Under the pieces are notes generated by a model. The model worked only from the letters and a program-made list of their open reading frames with translations. It had not been told where the DNA came from and did not search any database. The position numbers and the translations under genes were made by a program. From positions 201,121 to 265,120 of the forward strand of contig CAYMCZ010000002.1 in the NCBI GenBank assembly GCA_964389285.1: a stretch of DNA of 64,000 nucleotides, given 5' to 3'. Positions 44,366-53,189 of this stretch are shown here, in pieces (position 1 is the first letter of the stretch; every line of letters begins with the position of its first letter). This stretch comes from Alectryocaccobium sp964389285 (lineage in GTDB: Bacteria; Bacillota; Clostridia; Lachnospirales; Lachnospiraceae).

Positions 44366-45793
44366 GTGTCAAAACATGTTAAAGATATGGATGCAAAAGA
44401 TTACGAATATATAGCGATAGACATGAAATCCTTCTATGCCTCCATCGAATGCGTACAGAGGAAACTGGATCCTCTTAAAGCCAACCTTTTGGTGGCGGAT
44501 GAAAGCCGGTCGGATCAGACCATCTGTCTCGCCGTCTCTCCCGCGCTTAAAGCCATAGGCGTGCCCTCTCGTCCCCGCCTTTTTGAAGCAAAAAGAGCCA
44601 TAGAAAATTATGAAAAAGCACATAATACCCGCATAGAATATATATGCGCCGTTCCTCAGATGCGCAAATACGAAGAAGTGGCCGCACAGATTTATTCCAT
44701 AATGCTGCGCTACGCTTCGGCCGACGACATACATATATATTCCATAGACGAATCCTTTATTTACTGCCGTCCTTATATGCACATATACAAAGATGAGGCC
44801 GCAAAGGACGGCGTCTCCCCGGCTCACCGGATGGCCGTCACCCTTATCAGGGATATTCTTTCGACTACCGGAATTACGGCCACCGCAGGCATAGGCACAA
44901 ACCTCTATCTGGCAAAAATCGCCATGGATATCGTTGCCAAAAAGAAAACCCCGGACTCCGACGGAGTACGCATAGCGGAACTGGACGAAAAATCATACCG
45001 CCTTATGCTCTGGGAACACCGTCCGCTCACGGATTTCTGGCATATAGGCCCGGGGAAAGCAAGGCGTCTTGAAAAAAACTTCATGTTCACCATGGGCGAC
45101 ATAGCAAGACGCACACAGTACGATGAAGAATGGTTTTACAAAGAATTCGGGATAGACGCCGAGATACTGATAGACCATGCGTGGGGTATCGAGACGGCAG
45201 GTATGGCCGATATAAAAAGCTACCGCCCTCTATCAAAAAGCCTGTCATCCGGTCAGGTACTTTCGCGTCCCTACAGGTACACGGAAGCCCGGATAGTTTT
45301 CCGTGAAATGCTCGAAGAACTCTGTATGGAAATGTATTCCAAAGATCTCGTATGCAGTTCCTTTGTCTGGTATGTCTCGTATGATCATAAAAGCCTTGAG
45401 GCAAATCCCGGATATTCAGGGCCGCTTGCTTTGGATTTTTACGGTCGGCTGCATCCGTGCCACTCAAACGGAACCGTGCGTCTTAAAACCCGTTCCCCAT
45501 CCTTTGATATCGCGGCCAAATCCGTCATGCCGTCTTTTGATCAGAGAGTCGATCACTCTCTTTTGTTTCGCAGACTCAACATATCGGCAAGCGGCATATC
45601 CGAAATTCCGGAAAGTTTTCAGTTTGATCTTTTTAACAGGCCTGCCGATGCCATAAGAGAAAAAAAGATTACAAAAGCCATGCTTGAAATCAGAAAAGCC
45701 TACGGGGCGGCCGCCGTATTCAAATGCAGCAGCCTGCTGGGGCCTGCGACCGCACTTGAACGCAGCCGTCAGATAGGCGGTCACCGCAAATGA
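44366..45793 (+). CDS. Y-family DNA polymerase (UmuC/DinB-like)
   Basis: The 475-aa translesion polymerase has the catalytic carboxylates in IAIDMKSFYASIECVQR and HIYSIDESFIYCRP, the palm/finger region ATAGIGTNLYLAKIAMDI, and the helix-hairpin-helix DFWHIGPGKARRLEKNF. The C-terminal little-finger region is present. It most resembles the UmuC-like polymerases of Firmicutes. The GTG start has GGAG about 12 bases upstream; an ATG at 44387 is an alternative. The stop overlaps the next gene (ATGA). Confidence 0.92.
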   Translation: MSKHVKDMDAKDYEYIAIDMKSFYASIECVQRKLDPLKANLLVADESRSDQTICLAVSPALKAIGVPSRPRLFEAKRAIENYEKAHNTRIEYICAVPQMRKYEEVAAQIYSIMLRYASADDIHIYSIDESFIYCRPYMHIYKDEAAKDGVSPAHRMAVTLIRDILSTTGITATAGIGTNLYLAKIAMDIVAKKKTPDSDGVRIAELDEKSYRLMLWEHRPLTDFWHIGPGKARRLEKNFMFTMGDIARRTQYDEEWFYKEFGIDAEILIDHAWGIETAGMADIKSYRPLSKSLSSGQVLSRPYRYTEARIVFREMLEELCMEMYSKDLVCSSFVWYVSYDHKSLEANPGYSGPLALDFYGRLHPCHSNGTVRLKTRSPSFDIAAKSVMPSFDQRVDHSLLFRRLNISASGISEIPESFQFDLFNRPADAIREKKITKAMLEIRKAYGAAAVFKCSSLLGPATALERSRQIGGHRK

Positions 45794-46623
45794 AAAAATT
45801 CAGAAAGGATGATTTTATTTATAAAGACGTATTTCTAAAAGGAAAGCCCGTACATACGGAAAGCTTTTATATATCTCATCCCGCTATGAACCGTACGAAA
45901 AGGGCTAAAATATTTTCTTCTTATGATGCCCTGAAAGGCTTCAAGGAAATGCTGGCCGGACAGGAAGATTCACCGGGTTGTACAGGCCCGGCCGAATATA
46001 ATATAAATGAGGTGATATCAGTGTGTACACGTTATTATATAGAGAAGGACCATCCCGCGCTCAAAGAAATAATCGAATCAGCCTCCCGCTCAAATCTTGC
46101 CGGGCGTTTTCTGTATGCCGGTGACCCGCTGCTTACCTCCGGCGAAATAGGACCCGCCCAAGTCGCCCCGGTACTTGCCCCCTCAAAAAACGGCGCACCG
46201 TCAGTTTTTCCCATGAAATGGGGTTTCAACATCCCCGGCGTCAGTCTCATCCTGAACGCGCGCTCGGAATCCGCAAAAGAAAAGCCCTCTTTCAAGAAGG
46301 CCTGGAAAGACTGCCGCTGCATAATACCGGCATCATATTATTTTGAATGGTCTCACCCGGAAAACAAAAAACCCGGCGCAAAATATGCCATACAGCCCGA
46401 AGGCTCCGCCGTAACATGGCTCTGCGGTCTGTATCGCATCGAAGAAGGCCTGCCTCACTTTGTGATTCTGACCAGGGAGCCTTCCGAAGAGCTTAAAAAA
46501 ATACATGAGCGTATGCCCATGATACTTCCCGACCGTTATATATATGACTGGATAAACCCCCTGACCGATGCCGACAAAATGAAAGAATTGGCGCTTACGC
46601 AAATGGCTGCGGAACCGGTATAA
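45790..46623 (+). CDS. YolD-like segment in frame with an SRAP (HMCES/YedK) protein; internal start for SRAP
   Basis: One open frame of 277 codons. Residues 1-77 include SHPAMNRTKRAKIFSSYDAL, similar to the YolD-like proteins often found beside Y-family polymerases. From residue 78 the sequence is a complete SRAP domain: (V)CTRYYIEKDHPALKE, LNARSES with the active Asn, ASYYFEWSHP with the Glu, and HERMPMIL with the His. SRAP proteins crosslink abasic sites through a Cys at position 2 exposed by Met removal. That Cys is internal in the long form but becomes residue 2 if translation starts at the GTG at 46021. Known DNA-repair role; fusion versus dual start is inferred. Confidence 0.85.
   Translation: MKKFRKDDFIYKDVFLKGKPVHTESFYISHPAMNRTKRAKIFSSYDALKGFKEMLAGQEDSPGCTGPAEYNINEVISVCTRYYIEKDHPALKEIIESASRSNLAGRFLYAGDPLLTSGEIGPAQVAPVLAPSKNGAPSVFPMKWGFNIPGVSLILNARSESAKEKPSFKKAWKDCRCIIPASYYFEWSHPENKKPGAKYAIQPEGSAVTWLCGLYRIEEGLPHFVILTREPSEELKKIHERMPMILPDRYIYDWINPLTDADKMKELALTQMAAEPV
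46009..46023 (+). promoter_or_regulatory. Internal ribosome binding site and GTG start of SRAP
   Basis: GAGGTGAT (46009-46016) is nearly a perfect anti-SD complement, four bases before GTG (46021-46023), whose next codon is TGT (Cys). It lies inside the 45790-46623 frame, in register with it. Confidence 0.7.
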
Positions 46624-46651
46624 ACAAAAATACTGCTTTTGGCATATCCCT

Positions 46652-47398
46652 TCAGCAAAGCCGGATAAAGTCGTCATAAACGACATTCAGTTTCCTGTAT
46701 TTTTTGTTGCAGTGATAATGCCCGCAGTACCATCCTTTGAAACGCACATGGTCATATATACTCTGAAGATAATCCGTCAGATAGTTCGCCTCGTATGAGG
46801 TGTTTCCCAGATCTTTCATGATAAGCCTTTGGATCCTGGTAGGCGCGCAGTGTGTGATAATATAATCAATATGAGGAGTGGTTTCAAGAGAATTAAGACC
46901 TTCTTCGAGCTGCTCAAGATCCGGAAGCTCCTGTTCCCACCAGGTAATCCCGTTAATACGCACCTGCTTTCCGATAGATATAAGATTAAGATATTCGTCC
47001 AGATAATATGGATCATCGGGATTAAGTATGCCGTGCTTTATATCATGGCTGGCGGCTCCGCCCATCACAAAAAAGTGTTTGTTTTCTATTTCAAAGGTCT
47101 GCCCTCGCATCAGATGAATGACATTGTCCCTTATGAAATGAACCTTGCCGCTGCACCACTCATGCACCGGCTTTCTGTCAAGTCTGTCATGATTTTCATG
47201 ATTTCCGTCCACAAATAAGATGTTAAAAGAAAGCGATTCCAGAAAATCAAGTCCTTTAACATCGTCTATGCCGTTCCAGACGCCGCCGAAATCTCCGCAA
47301 ATTATCACATAGTCGTCCTTTGACAGACCGAGTGCCCTAAAATCGTCGGAAATAAACCTGTCAAATTCGCCGTGTGTATCGCCTGTCACAAAAATCAT
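46652..47398 (-). CDS. Metallophosphoesterase (calcineurin-like)
   Basis: The 248-aa protein has the phosphoesterase motifs FVTGDTHGEFDRF, ICGDFGGVWNG, FVDGNHENHDRL, IITHCAPTRIQ and YCGHYHCNKKY, which supply a two-metal centre. The substrate is not evident. It is convergent with the SRAP gene. No operon partner is obvious; RidA lies upstream on the same strand with a 25-bp gap. Confidence 0.9.
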   Translation of the reverse strand: MIFVTGDTHGEFDRFISDDFRALGLSKDDYVIICGDFGGVWNGIDDVKGLDFLESLSFNILFVDGNHENHDRLDRKPVHEWCSGKVHFIRDNVIHLMRGQTFEIENKHFFVMGGAASHDIKHGILNPDDPYYLDEYLNLISIGKQVRINGITWWEQELPDLEQLEEGLNSLETTPHIDYIITHCAPTRIQRLIMKDLGNTSYEANYLTDYLQSIYDHVRFKGWYCGHYHCNKKYRKLNVVYDDFIRLC

Positions 47399-47423
47399 AC
47401 GACCTCTCCTGTTGTCTTAGTGC

Positions 47424-47795
47424 TTACTTAACAGCGATAGCCTCTACTTCACAGAGGACGCCTTTCGGAAGATCCTTAACGGCTACGCAGCTTCTTGCGG
47501 GACAGCCTGTAAAAAATTTTGCGTAAACTTCATTGAATGCGGCAAAATCATTGATATCCGCAAGAAAACATGTGGTCTTAACCACATTTTCAAAAGATAC
47601 TCCGGCAGCCTTTAAAACTTCTCCGAGATTTTTGCAGACCTGTTCGCTCTGCTGAGCAATCCCGCCGCCGCATACCTCGCCCGTCGCGGGATCGATTGCT
47701 ATCTGGCCTGAGGTGAATACAAATCCGTTTGCCGATACCGCCTGTGAGTAAGGACCTATCGCCTGCGGAGCCGTATTTGTGGATATAATTTTCAT
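47424..47795 (-). CDS. ridA: RidA-family reactive intermediate deaminase
   Basis: The 123-aa protein has SANGFVFTSGQIAIDPATGE and the carboxylate-binding Arg in FTGCPARSCVAVKDLPKGVL. It hydrolyses 2-aminoacrylate and similar enamines from PLP enzymes to 2-ketoacids. GGAG eight bases upstream supports the start at 47795 rather than 47825. Confidence 0.95.
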   Translation of the reverse strand: MKIISTNTAPQAIGPYSQAVSANGFVFTSGQIAIDPATGEVCGGGIAQQSEQVCKNLGEVLKAAGVSFENVVKTTCFLADINDFAAFNEVYAKFFTGCPARSCVAVKDLPKGVLCEVEAIAVK

Positions 47796-47824
47796 TTTGA
47801 TTCTCCGTCTTTTAACCTGTATCA

Positions 47825-47851
47825 ACGGAGCTGCCGTGCAGACAGCTCCGT
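47825..47851. terminator. Hairpin after the Met-rich lipoprotein gene
   Basis: ACGGAGCTG and CAGCTCCGT form a 9-bp stem with a 9-base loop in the gap between the lipoprotein gene (ends 47879) and ridA. No strong T run follows, so termination efficiency is doubtful. Confidence 0.4.
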
Positions 47852-47878
47852 AATTACGTCATACTATGAAACTATTGC

Positions 47879-48775
47879 TTATGCGTTGAGCGCTTCTTCG
47901 GGTATTTCAATTTCGGTCAGATTATTAACACCCGTTACGACTATATTTATGGATACTTCTGAAATAGTGATAATGCTGCTTAAATCCGTATCTCCCAGAT
48001 CGTACTGAGACATCATAGCCGCCATCATGGACTGCATAAAAGCAGTCATGTCTATAGAGTATTTAACGGGCATCATGGCTTCTTTATCTACCCATATGCT
48101 TATCGGCAGATCGGCAAACCCTTCTGAATAAGAGCTGATCGCCTCCTCCGTAAGACCCATGGTTTCAAACATCTGATCCATATTGGACGCCTTCATTACC
48201 TCCATGATTGCTTCTTTTGTAATGATGCCGTCATATCTTGTCGCCTCTGTTCCGTTAATTTTCTCGGTTCCGGTTTCGACAAAACTCGTTCCGCTTGTCG
48301 CATAAACATTAAAGTTATCCGGCGAACTGATCATTCCCATCTCGGATTTTAATTCTTCTATATTGTCAATAGTGTTTTTTTCCCAGCTTATTTCACCGCT
48401 TCCATCATCAGAGCCGATATAATATGTGAATTCGTCTCCATCCTGAACCATATACATGGACATCGACATTTCTCCCGCTCCCATCGAACTCATATCCACC
48501 TTCATATCCATGGAAAGAGTCATCGGTTCACGTATGTAATTGCCTGTTCCAAGCATGTCCATCGTCACGGTCTGTCCCATGGCGGACATATCCATATAGC
48601 AATCCGTCTCGTATGACATGCTGTCAGCATTGTTCAGATTTTCGGTTGCCTGAGTGATTATTTCCTCGGGTGACATCTCATTAGACGCGCTTTGGCATGC
48701 AGCCATTGAAAAAGTAAGCACCGCAGCAGCTGAAATCGCCACCGCTTTTTTTAATACTTTTGACCTGATTTGCAT
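47879..48775 (-). CDS. Methionine-rich lipoprotein, DUF6612/LppX-like
   Basis: The 298-aa protein has a lipoprotein signal (VAISAAAVLTFSMAACQSA) and then a LolA/LppX-like region beginning EIITQATENLNNADSMSYET. This layout (amphipathic helix, then long beta strands starting with a DMKVDMS-type segment) matches clostridial DUF6612 lipoproteins of unknown function. Met is exceptionally frequent between residues 50 and 110 and again at 190-235 (MTAFMQSMMAAMMSQ). It is probably an envelope lipid- or hydrophobe-binding protein; this is inference. Confidence 0.75.
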   Translation of the reverse strand: MQIRSKVLKKAVAISAAAVLTFSMAACQSASNEMSPEEIITQATENLNNADSMSYETDCYMDMSAMGQTVTMDMLGTGNYIREPMTLSMDMKVDMSSMGAGEMSMSMYMVQDGDEFTYYIGSDDGSGEISWEKNTIDNIEELKSEMGMISSPDNFNVYATSGTSFVETGTEKINGTEATRYDGIITKEAIMEVMKASNMDQMFETMGLTEEAISSYSEGFADLPISIWVDKEAMMPVKYSIDMTAFMQSMMAAMMSQYDLGDTDLSSIITISEVSINIVVTGVNNLTEIEIPEEALNA

Positions 48776-48861
48776 AAATTATTTCCTCCGAATTTAATGC
48801 TTTTTCAAAAACATGATTAATAATTGCCTAAGTTTCAGGGTTACTCTTTATGTTTTCCGGA

Positions 48862-50124
48862 TTATTCGCTTCTGTCGATTTCAACCCGTACTTTCATAAC
48901 ACGATTCCAGCGTACTACTTCGGCGCTTAAGGTCACGCCGCCTTCCACCTTTATCTTTTCTCCTTTTTTCGGAAGACGATCCAGACGTTCTATCATATAT
49001 CCGCCAAGGGAGTCGTATTCCTCGGAGACAAGATCTATGTCTAAAGACTCATTTACATCCGCAAGAGAAGTAGAGCCGTTGATGAGGTATTTTTTATCTT
49101 TTATAAGTTCTATTATATCGTCTGTTTCATCATTGTCGTACTCATCTCTTATCTCGCCGACAATCTCCTCCAAAACATCCTCCATGGTTATCATGCCGGA
49201 GGTCGCGCCGTATTCGTCCAAAACGATCATGAGATTAATGGACTCTTCTCTCATTTCAATAAGAAGCGTCCCGACTTCTTTGTGTTCGAAAGTGAAATGA
49301 GGCTCTCTCAAAATATTTCTTACGGAAAAATCGGAGCGGTCACGCAGCAGAAAAACATCTTTCATGTTGATAGTGCCTATGACGGCGTCCATCGTTTCCG
49401 CGTAAACAGGATATCGGGTATAGCTGTATTCCCTGAATATCTCCATCAGATCCTCAAGAGAAGTCTCTACATGGACAAATACCATGTCCAGCCTCGGAAC
49501 CATGATATTTTTGGCAAGTATATCGTCAAGGCTGAATATGTTTGAAATCATTTCAAACTCGTCGTTTTCTATGGCACCTTCCTCATAGCCCACGTCCACC
49601 AGTGTTTTGAGTTCCTCCTCGGTCATAGCCGAAGATTTGTCTCCTTCATTGATCCTGAGCAGCTTCATGATGCCCCTCCTGAGTGCTCCCGTAATAAAGA
49701 TAAGCGGGGTCAGGATGATCATGATGATCCATATTGCCATAGAATAAGAACGGCAGAGCCTTAGCGATTTGACGACCGCAATGGATTTCGGAGTAATCTC
49801 TCCGAAAACAAGTATAATGAAAGTAAGTATGCCTGTCGCCGCTCCAACATACAGATTTCCGAAAATCTTTATGGTAAATATCGTCATAAGCGCTGAAGCG
49901 ACTATATTTACGATATTGTTTCCTATAAGGATAGCGGACAGCATCTTGGATGTATTGTCAAGTATACGCAAAGCCCTTAGCGCTTTTTTGTCTCCTTCCT
50001 CGGCAAGTAATTGAAGCTGTATCTTGTTTACACAGGTAAACGCCGTTTCAGCCGACGAAAAAAATGCCGATGAAAAAAGCAGCACTATGATTACAATGAT
50101 CTGTATGGCGGGGACTATGTCCAT
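48862..50124 (-). CDS. Hemolysin/CorC-family CNNM-type membrane protein
   Basis: The 420-aa protein has a DUF21 transmembrane domain (three to four helices to about residue 140, with SAFFSSAETAFTCVNKI). Two CBS domains follow (IMVPRLDMVFVHVETSLEDL; LREPHFTFEHKEVGTLLIEM, with VLDEYGATSGMITMEDVLEE), and then a CorC/HlyC C-terminal domain. Relatives (CNNM/CorB, YqhB, YrkA) take part in Mg2+ homeostasis. It is monocistronic as far as seen. Confidence 0.92.
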   Translation of the reverse strand: MDIVPAIQIIVIIVLLFSSAFFSSAETAFTCVNKIQLQLLAEEGDKKALRALRILDNTSKMLSAILIGNNIVNIVASALMTIFTIKIFGNLYVGAATGILTFIILVFGEITPKSIAVVKSLRLCRSYSMAIWIIMIILTPLIFITGALRRGIMKLLRINEGDKSSAMTEEELKTLVDVGYEEGAIENDEFEMISNIFSLDDILAKNIMVPRLDMVFVHVETSLEDLMEIFREYSYTRYPVYAETMDAVIGTINMKDVFLLRDRSDFSVRNILREPHFTFEHKEVGTLLIEMREESINLMIVLDEYGATSGMITMEDVLEEIVGEIRDEYDNDETDDIIELIKDKKYLINGSTSLADVNESLDIDLVSEEYDSLGGYMIERLDRLPKKGEKIKVEGGVTLSAEVVRWNRVMKVRVEIDRSE

Positions 50125-50214
50125 TGGATTATTTGCTTCTCCTTTGCAAATATAGCTTTGGATTGTATTTTAACATATATATGCGGTTATGGTCAAAACC
50201 TTTTACTTCACGCA

Positions 50215-51375
50215 TCACATCTGACCGTTTTTTTGGTTTTGCGGCTCTTCTGCCATCCTGCGCCTGCGCTGCCGCCTTACCCTGTTTATGTGTCTCTCGA
50301 AATCGCCGTTTCTCAGAAGAGCGGCTATCACATACTGCTCAAAAAGCGGAACCGTACAGGCGTAAAACCCGAGCTTTTCATCGTATGATTTTACAAGCGG
50401 TTCGGGAAGTATCATATATCCGATACGCATGGAAGGCGCTATTGTCTTTGAAAAAGTATTCAGATAAATGACGTTGTTCTTTTTCGTCATGGAAAAAAGA
50501 GAATCCTCCGGTTTTTTTGAAACCGTCAGTTCGGAATCATAATTATCTTCTATTATCATGCCTCCCCTCATTTCAGCCCATCTGAGATATTCATGTTTTT
50601 TTGAGATTCCGATGGTAATGCCGCTCGGATAACTGTGAAAAGGGGTGACATGCAAAACATTTGCATCTGTTTTTCCAAGGGATTCCGACGAGATCCCTTC
50701 GGCTTTTAATTTCAGCATCCGGCACTTAATTCCGAATGATTCATATACTTTTCTGATTTTGGCATATCCGGGATCTTCTGTCGCAAACACTTTATCTCTC
50801 CCCAGCAGCTGCGCGATCAGCCCGTAAAGATACTCCGCTCCGGAGCCTATAACGACCTGCTCGGGTAAAATGTGCATCCCCCTGCTTCTGCCCAGATACG
50901 CACATATTTCATCTATAAGCTCCGGTGCTCCTTTCACCGGCGATCTCGCTATTATCCTTTCTCCGTAATTAAGAATTACCTTTCTCATTGTCTTTGAAAG
51001 CACGGAAAAAGGAAATCTTTCAAAATGATCGAGTGTCTGATTTGCGAGAGGCGCGTTGGTTTCCTGTCCCCGGCTTTCTTCATTTTTGAAATCATTTTCC
51101 GCAAATAACGCAGGCTCAAAAGTATTGAAATCTTTATTATCATATATGACGAAATATCCGCTGCGCTCAACCGCCTCTACATAGCCCTCATCCGCCAAAA
51201 GCTCCATGGCATGCTGTACGGTTATAACGCTGACACCTGCTTCTTCGGCAAGGGTTCTTTTAGAGGGCAGACGGCTTCCCGACGGATAATTGTTCATCAG
51301 AATATCATTTACGAGTTTTCTGTATATCTGTATGTAAGCGGGAATATTCGTGTCTTTTTGTATTAAATAATTCAT
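50215..51375 (-). CDS. MocR-type GntR regulator with aminotransferase-like domain (second copy)
   Basis: The 386-aa protein has a GntR winged helix (MNNYPSGSRLPSKRTLAEEA, then GVSVITVQHAMELLADEGY) and an aminotransferase-like domain with IIEDNYDSELTV and the PLP-lysine motif NTFSKTIAPSMRIGYM. It is shorter than the MocR at 26553; the C-terminus stops after RRRRMAEEPQNQKNGQM, cutting off the last small domain. The start at 51375 is chosen by alignment with the other copy; neither it nor 51435 has a ribosome binding site. It is divergent from the radical SAM gene. Confidence 0.8.
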   Translation of the reverse strand: MNYLIQKDTNIPAYIQIYRKLVNDILMNNYPSGSRLPSKRTLAEEAGVSVITVQHAMELLADEGYVEAVERSGYFVIYDNKDFNTFEPALFAENDFKNEESRGQETNAPLANQTLDHFERFPFSVLSKTMRKVILNYGERIIARSPVKGAPELIDEICAYLGRSRGMHILPEQVVIGSGAEYLYGLIAQLLGRDKVFATEDPGYAKIRKVYESFGIKCRMLKLKAEGISSESLGKTDANVLHVTPFHSYPSGITIGISKKHEYLRWAEMRGGMIIEDNYDSELTVSKKPEDSLFSMTKKNNVIYLNTFSKTIAPSMRIGYMILPEPLVKSYDEKLGFYACTVPLFEQYVIAALLRNGDFERHINRVRRQRRRRMAEEPQNQKNGQM

Positions 51376-51490
51376 CTGGTTATATATAATTGATTGATTT
51401 TGGTTATTAACATGTATCCAAAAGCATTTTATCATGACATGGATTATTCGTAAAGCTTTTAAGTTTTACGTAGAATTTCCGGAGGCACTT

Positions 51491-52111
51491 ATGAAAAAAG
51501 CAATGAATATATTATACAGGGTTAAAAACAATCTTTATGTAAATCTTACAAATCGCTGCCCATGCAACTGTACATTTTGCATACGCAATATAACGGATTC
51601 CGTTTCGGATAAGGATGATACGCCCCTGTGGCTTGAACACGAGCCCTCATACGAGGAGATAATTAAGGCCTTTGACTCTTATGACATGAGCGAATTCAAC
51701 GAGCTGGTCTTCTGCGGATACGGCGAACCTACCGAACGCCTTGATCTGCTTCTTGAAACAGCCGAATACGTAAAACGGACTTTTGATATAAAGATACGCT
51801 TAAACACCAACGGCATGGCCGATCTTATCTGGAACAAAGACACTGCTCCCGCCTTTAAAGGTCTGATAGATACCGTTTCAATCAGCCTGAACACCTCGGA
51901 TCCGGTCAGATATCAGGAGATGGTCCGTTGCCGTTTCGGCGAAAAATCATTTGCGGCGGTACTGACTTTTGCGAAAAACATAAAAAAATATGTTCCGAAT
52001 GTCATTCTTTCCACCGTCTCTTCGACCATAAGCGCAAAGGATGAAGAAAAATGTGCCGAAATCTGCAAATCGCTCGGCGTCAGCTACAGAATAAGACATT
52101 TCGAACATTGA
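51491..52111 (+). CDS. TatD-linked radical SAM protein
   Basis: The 206-aa protein starts after GGAGG and carries a radical SAM cluster motif C-x3-C-x2-C in NLTNRCPCNCTFCIRN, followed by FCGYGEPTERLDLLLE and RLNTNGMADLIW. Its size and the NLYVNLTNRC opening match the small TatD-associated radical SAM family, whose reaction is unknown. Here no TatD gene is adjacent; instead an ECF transporter S component follows 23 bp downstream. Confidence 0.85.
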   Translation: MKKAMNILYRVKNNLYVNLTNRCPCNCTFCIRNITDSVSDKDDTPLWLEHEPSYEEIIKAFDSYDMSEFNELVFCGYGEPTERLDLLLETAEYVKRTFDIKIRLNTNGMADLIWNKDTAPAFKGLIDTVSISLNTSDPVRYQEMVRCRFGEKSFAAVLTFAKNIKKYVPNVILSTVSSTISAKDEEKCAEICKSLGVSYRIRHFEH

Positions 52112-52134
52112 AAATGAATTTGAAAGGTAAAGCA

Positions 52135-52629
52135 ATGAAGACCAAAGTGATGTGCGCGGCTGCCCTGTTAACCGCGCTTATCTTTTTGATAACCCGCATA
52201 ATTCAGATCCCTATTCCGCTCGGCTACATTAACATAGGAAACGCGGTAATAATGCTGAGCTGTATTTTGCTGCCCTATCCTTACGGAATATTTGCGGCAG
52301 CTCTGGGTTCCGCTCTGGCCGATCTGACCTCTTATCCCGTATTTACGCTTCCCACCATACTGATAAAAGCCCTTATGTGCCTGATCTTTTACATACTTGT
52401 CAAAAAAAGCGTCCGCCCGGAGAGCCGTTCTGTTTTTCCGGCAGGAGCATTTGCGATGCTGATACCTGTCGCGGGATATGCATTTGCCTGCGGTTTCATA
52501 TACGGAAGCTTCCATATCGGCATCGTGCAGATACCGCTCAACTTTCTGGAATACGGCCTGAACATGGCGGTATTTGCAGTATTTTTCAATTCTTTTTTGA
52601 AACTCAAAAAATATATTAACTTTGATTAG
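52135..52629 (+). CDS. ECF transporter S component
   Basis: The 164-aa protein has about five to six membrane segments. An N-terminal CAAALLTALIFLITRIIQIP segment and YINIGNAVIMLSCILLPYPYG with ALADL are typical of ECF substrate-binding subunits for vitamins. The substrate cannot be assigned; ECF energising modules (EcfAA'T) are not in the window. The ATG at 52135 follows AAAGG. It probably shares a transcript with the radical SAM gene. Confidence 0.8.
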   Translation: MKTKVMCAAALLTALIFLITRIIQIPIPLGYINIGNAVIMLSCILLPYPYGIFAAALGSALADLTSYPVFTLPTILIKALMCLIFYILVKKSVRPESRSVFPAGAFAMLIPVAGYAFACGFIYGSFHIGIVQIPLNFLEYGLNMAVFAVFFNSFLKLKKYINFD

Positions 52630-52700
52630 ATCATGATTTTCAAACATCTTTATTTGTGTTATACTTGGCTTACTAAATAATACGGGAGTAAACCTAAGCT

Positions 52701-53150
52701 ATGAGATTTGTTATTCAACGGGTTAAATGTGCCTCTCTCTCAATAGACGGCGCAGTCTGCAGCTCAATCGGAAACGGTCTTTTAATCCTTTGCGGCATAA
52801 GAGAGGACGACACCAAAGAGATCGCTGAAAAAATGGTTAAAAAGGCCTGCGCTCTCAGAATTTTTGAAGATTCCGAAGGCAAAACCAATCTGTCTTTGAA
52901 TGACACGGGCGGCGAAATCATGATAGTATCGCAATTCACTCTTTATGCCGACTGCAAAAAAGGAAACCGGCCGGGGTTTACAAATGCCGGAAAGCCCGAT
53001 ATGGCCGAACCTATGTACGGTTTTATTCTGGATGAAGCCGCAAAATATTTTCCGGAAGTTAAAAAAGGCGTCTTCGGAGCCGATATGCAGATCGAACTCG
53101 TAAATGACGGCCCTTTTACAATACTGCTCGATTCGGCGGAAATCTGCTGA
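52701..53150 (+). CDS. dtd: D-aminoacyl-tRNA deacylase
   Basis: The 149-aa DTD removes D-amino acids from tRNA. The active-site motifs SQFTLYADCKKGNRPGFTNA and NDGPFTILLDS are intact, and the N-terminus MRFVIQRVKCASLSIDG is typical. It begins after CGGGAG. The leader (52656-52690) resembles that of the S24 repressor gene at 43452. Confidence 0.96.
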   Translation: MRFVIQRVKCASLSIDGAVCSSIGNGLLILCGIREDDTKEIAEKMVKKACALRIFEDSEGKTNLSLNDTGGEIMIVSQFTLYADCKKGNRPGFTNAGKPDMAEPMYGFILDEAAKYFPEVKKGVFGADMQIELVNDGPFTILLDSAEIC

Positions 53151-53189
53151 AACCGGAAATCCGCAAATCATCATGGGAGGATTATCAGT

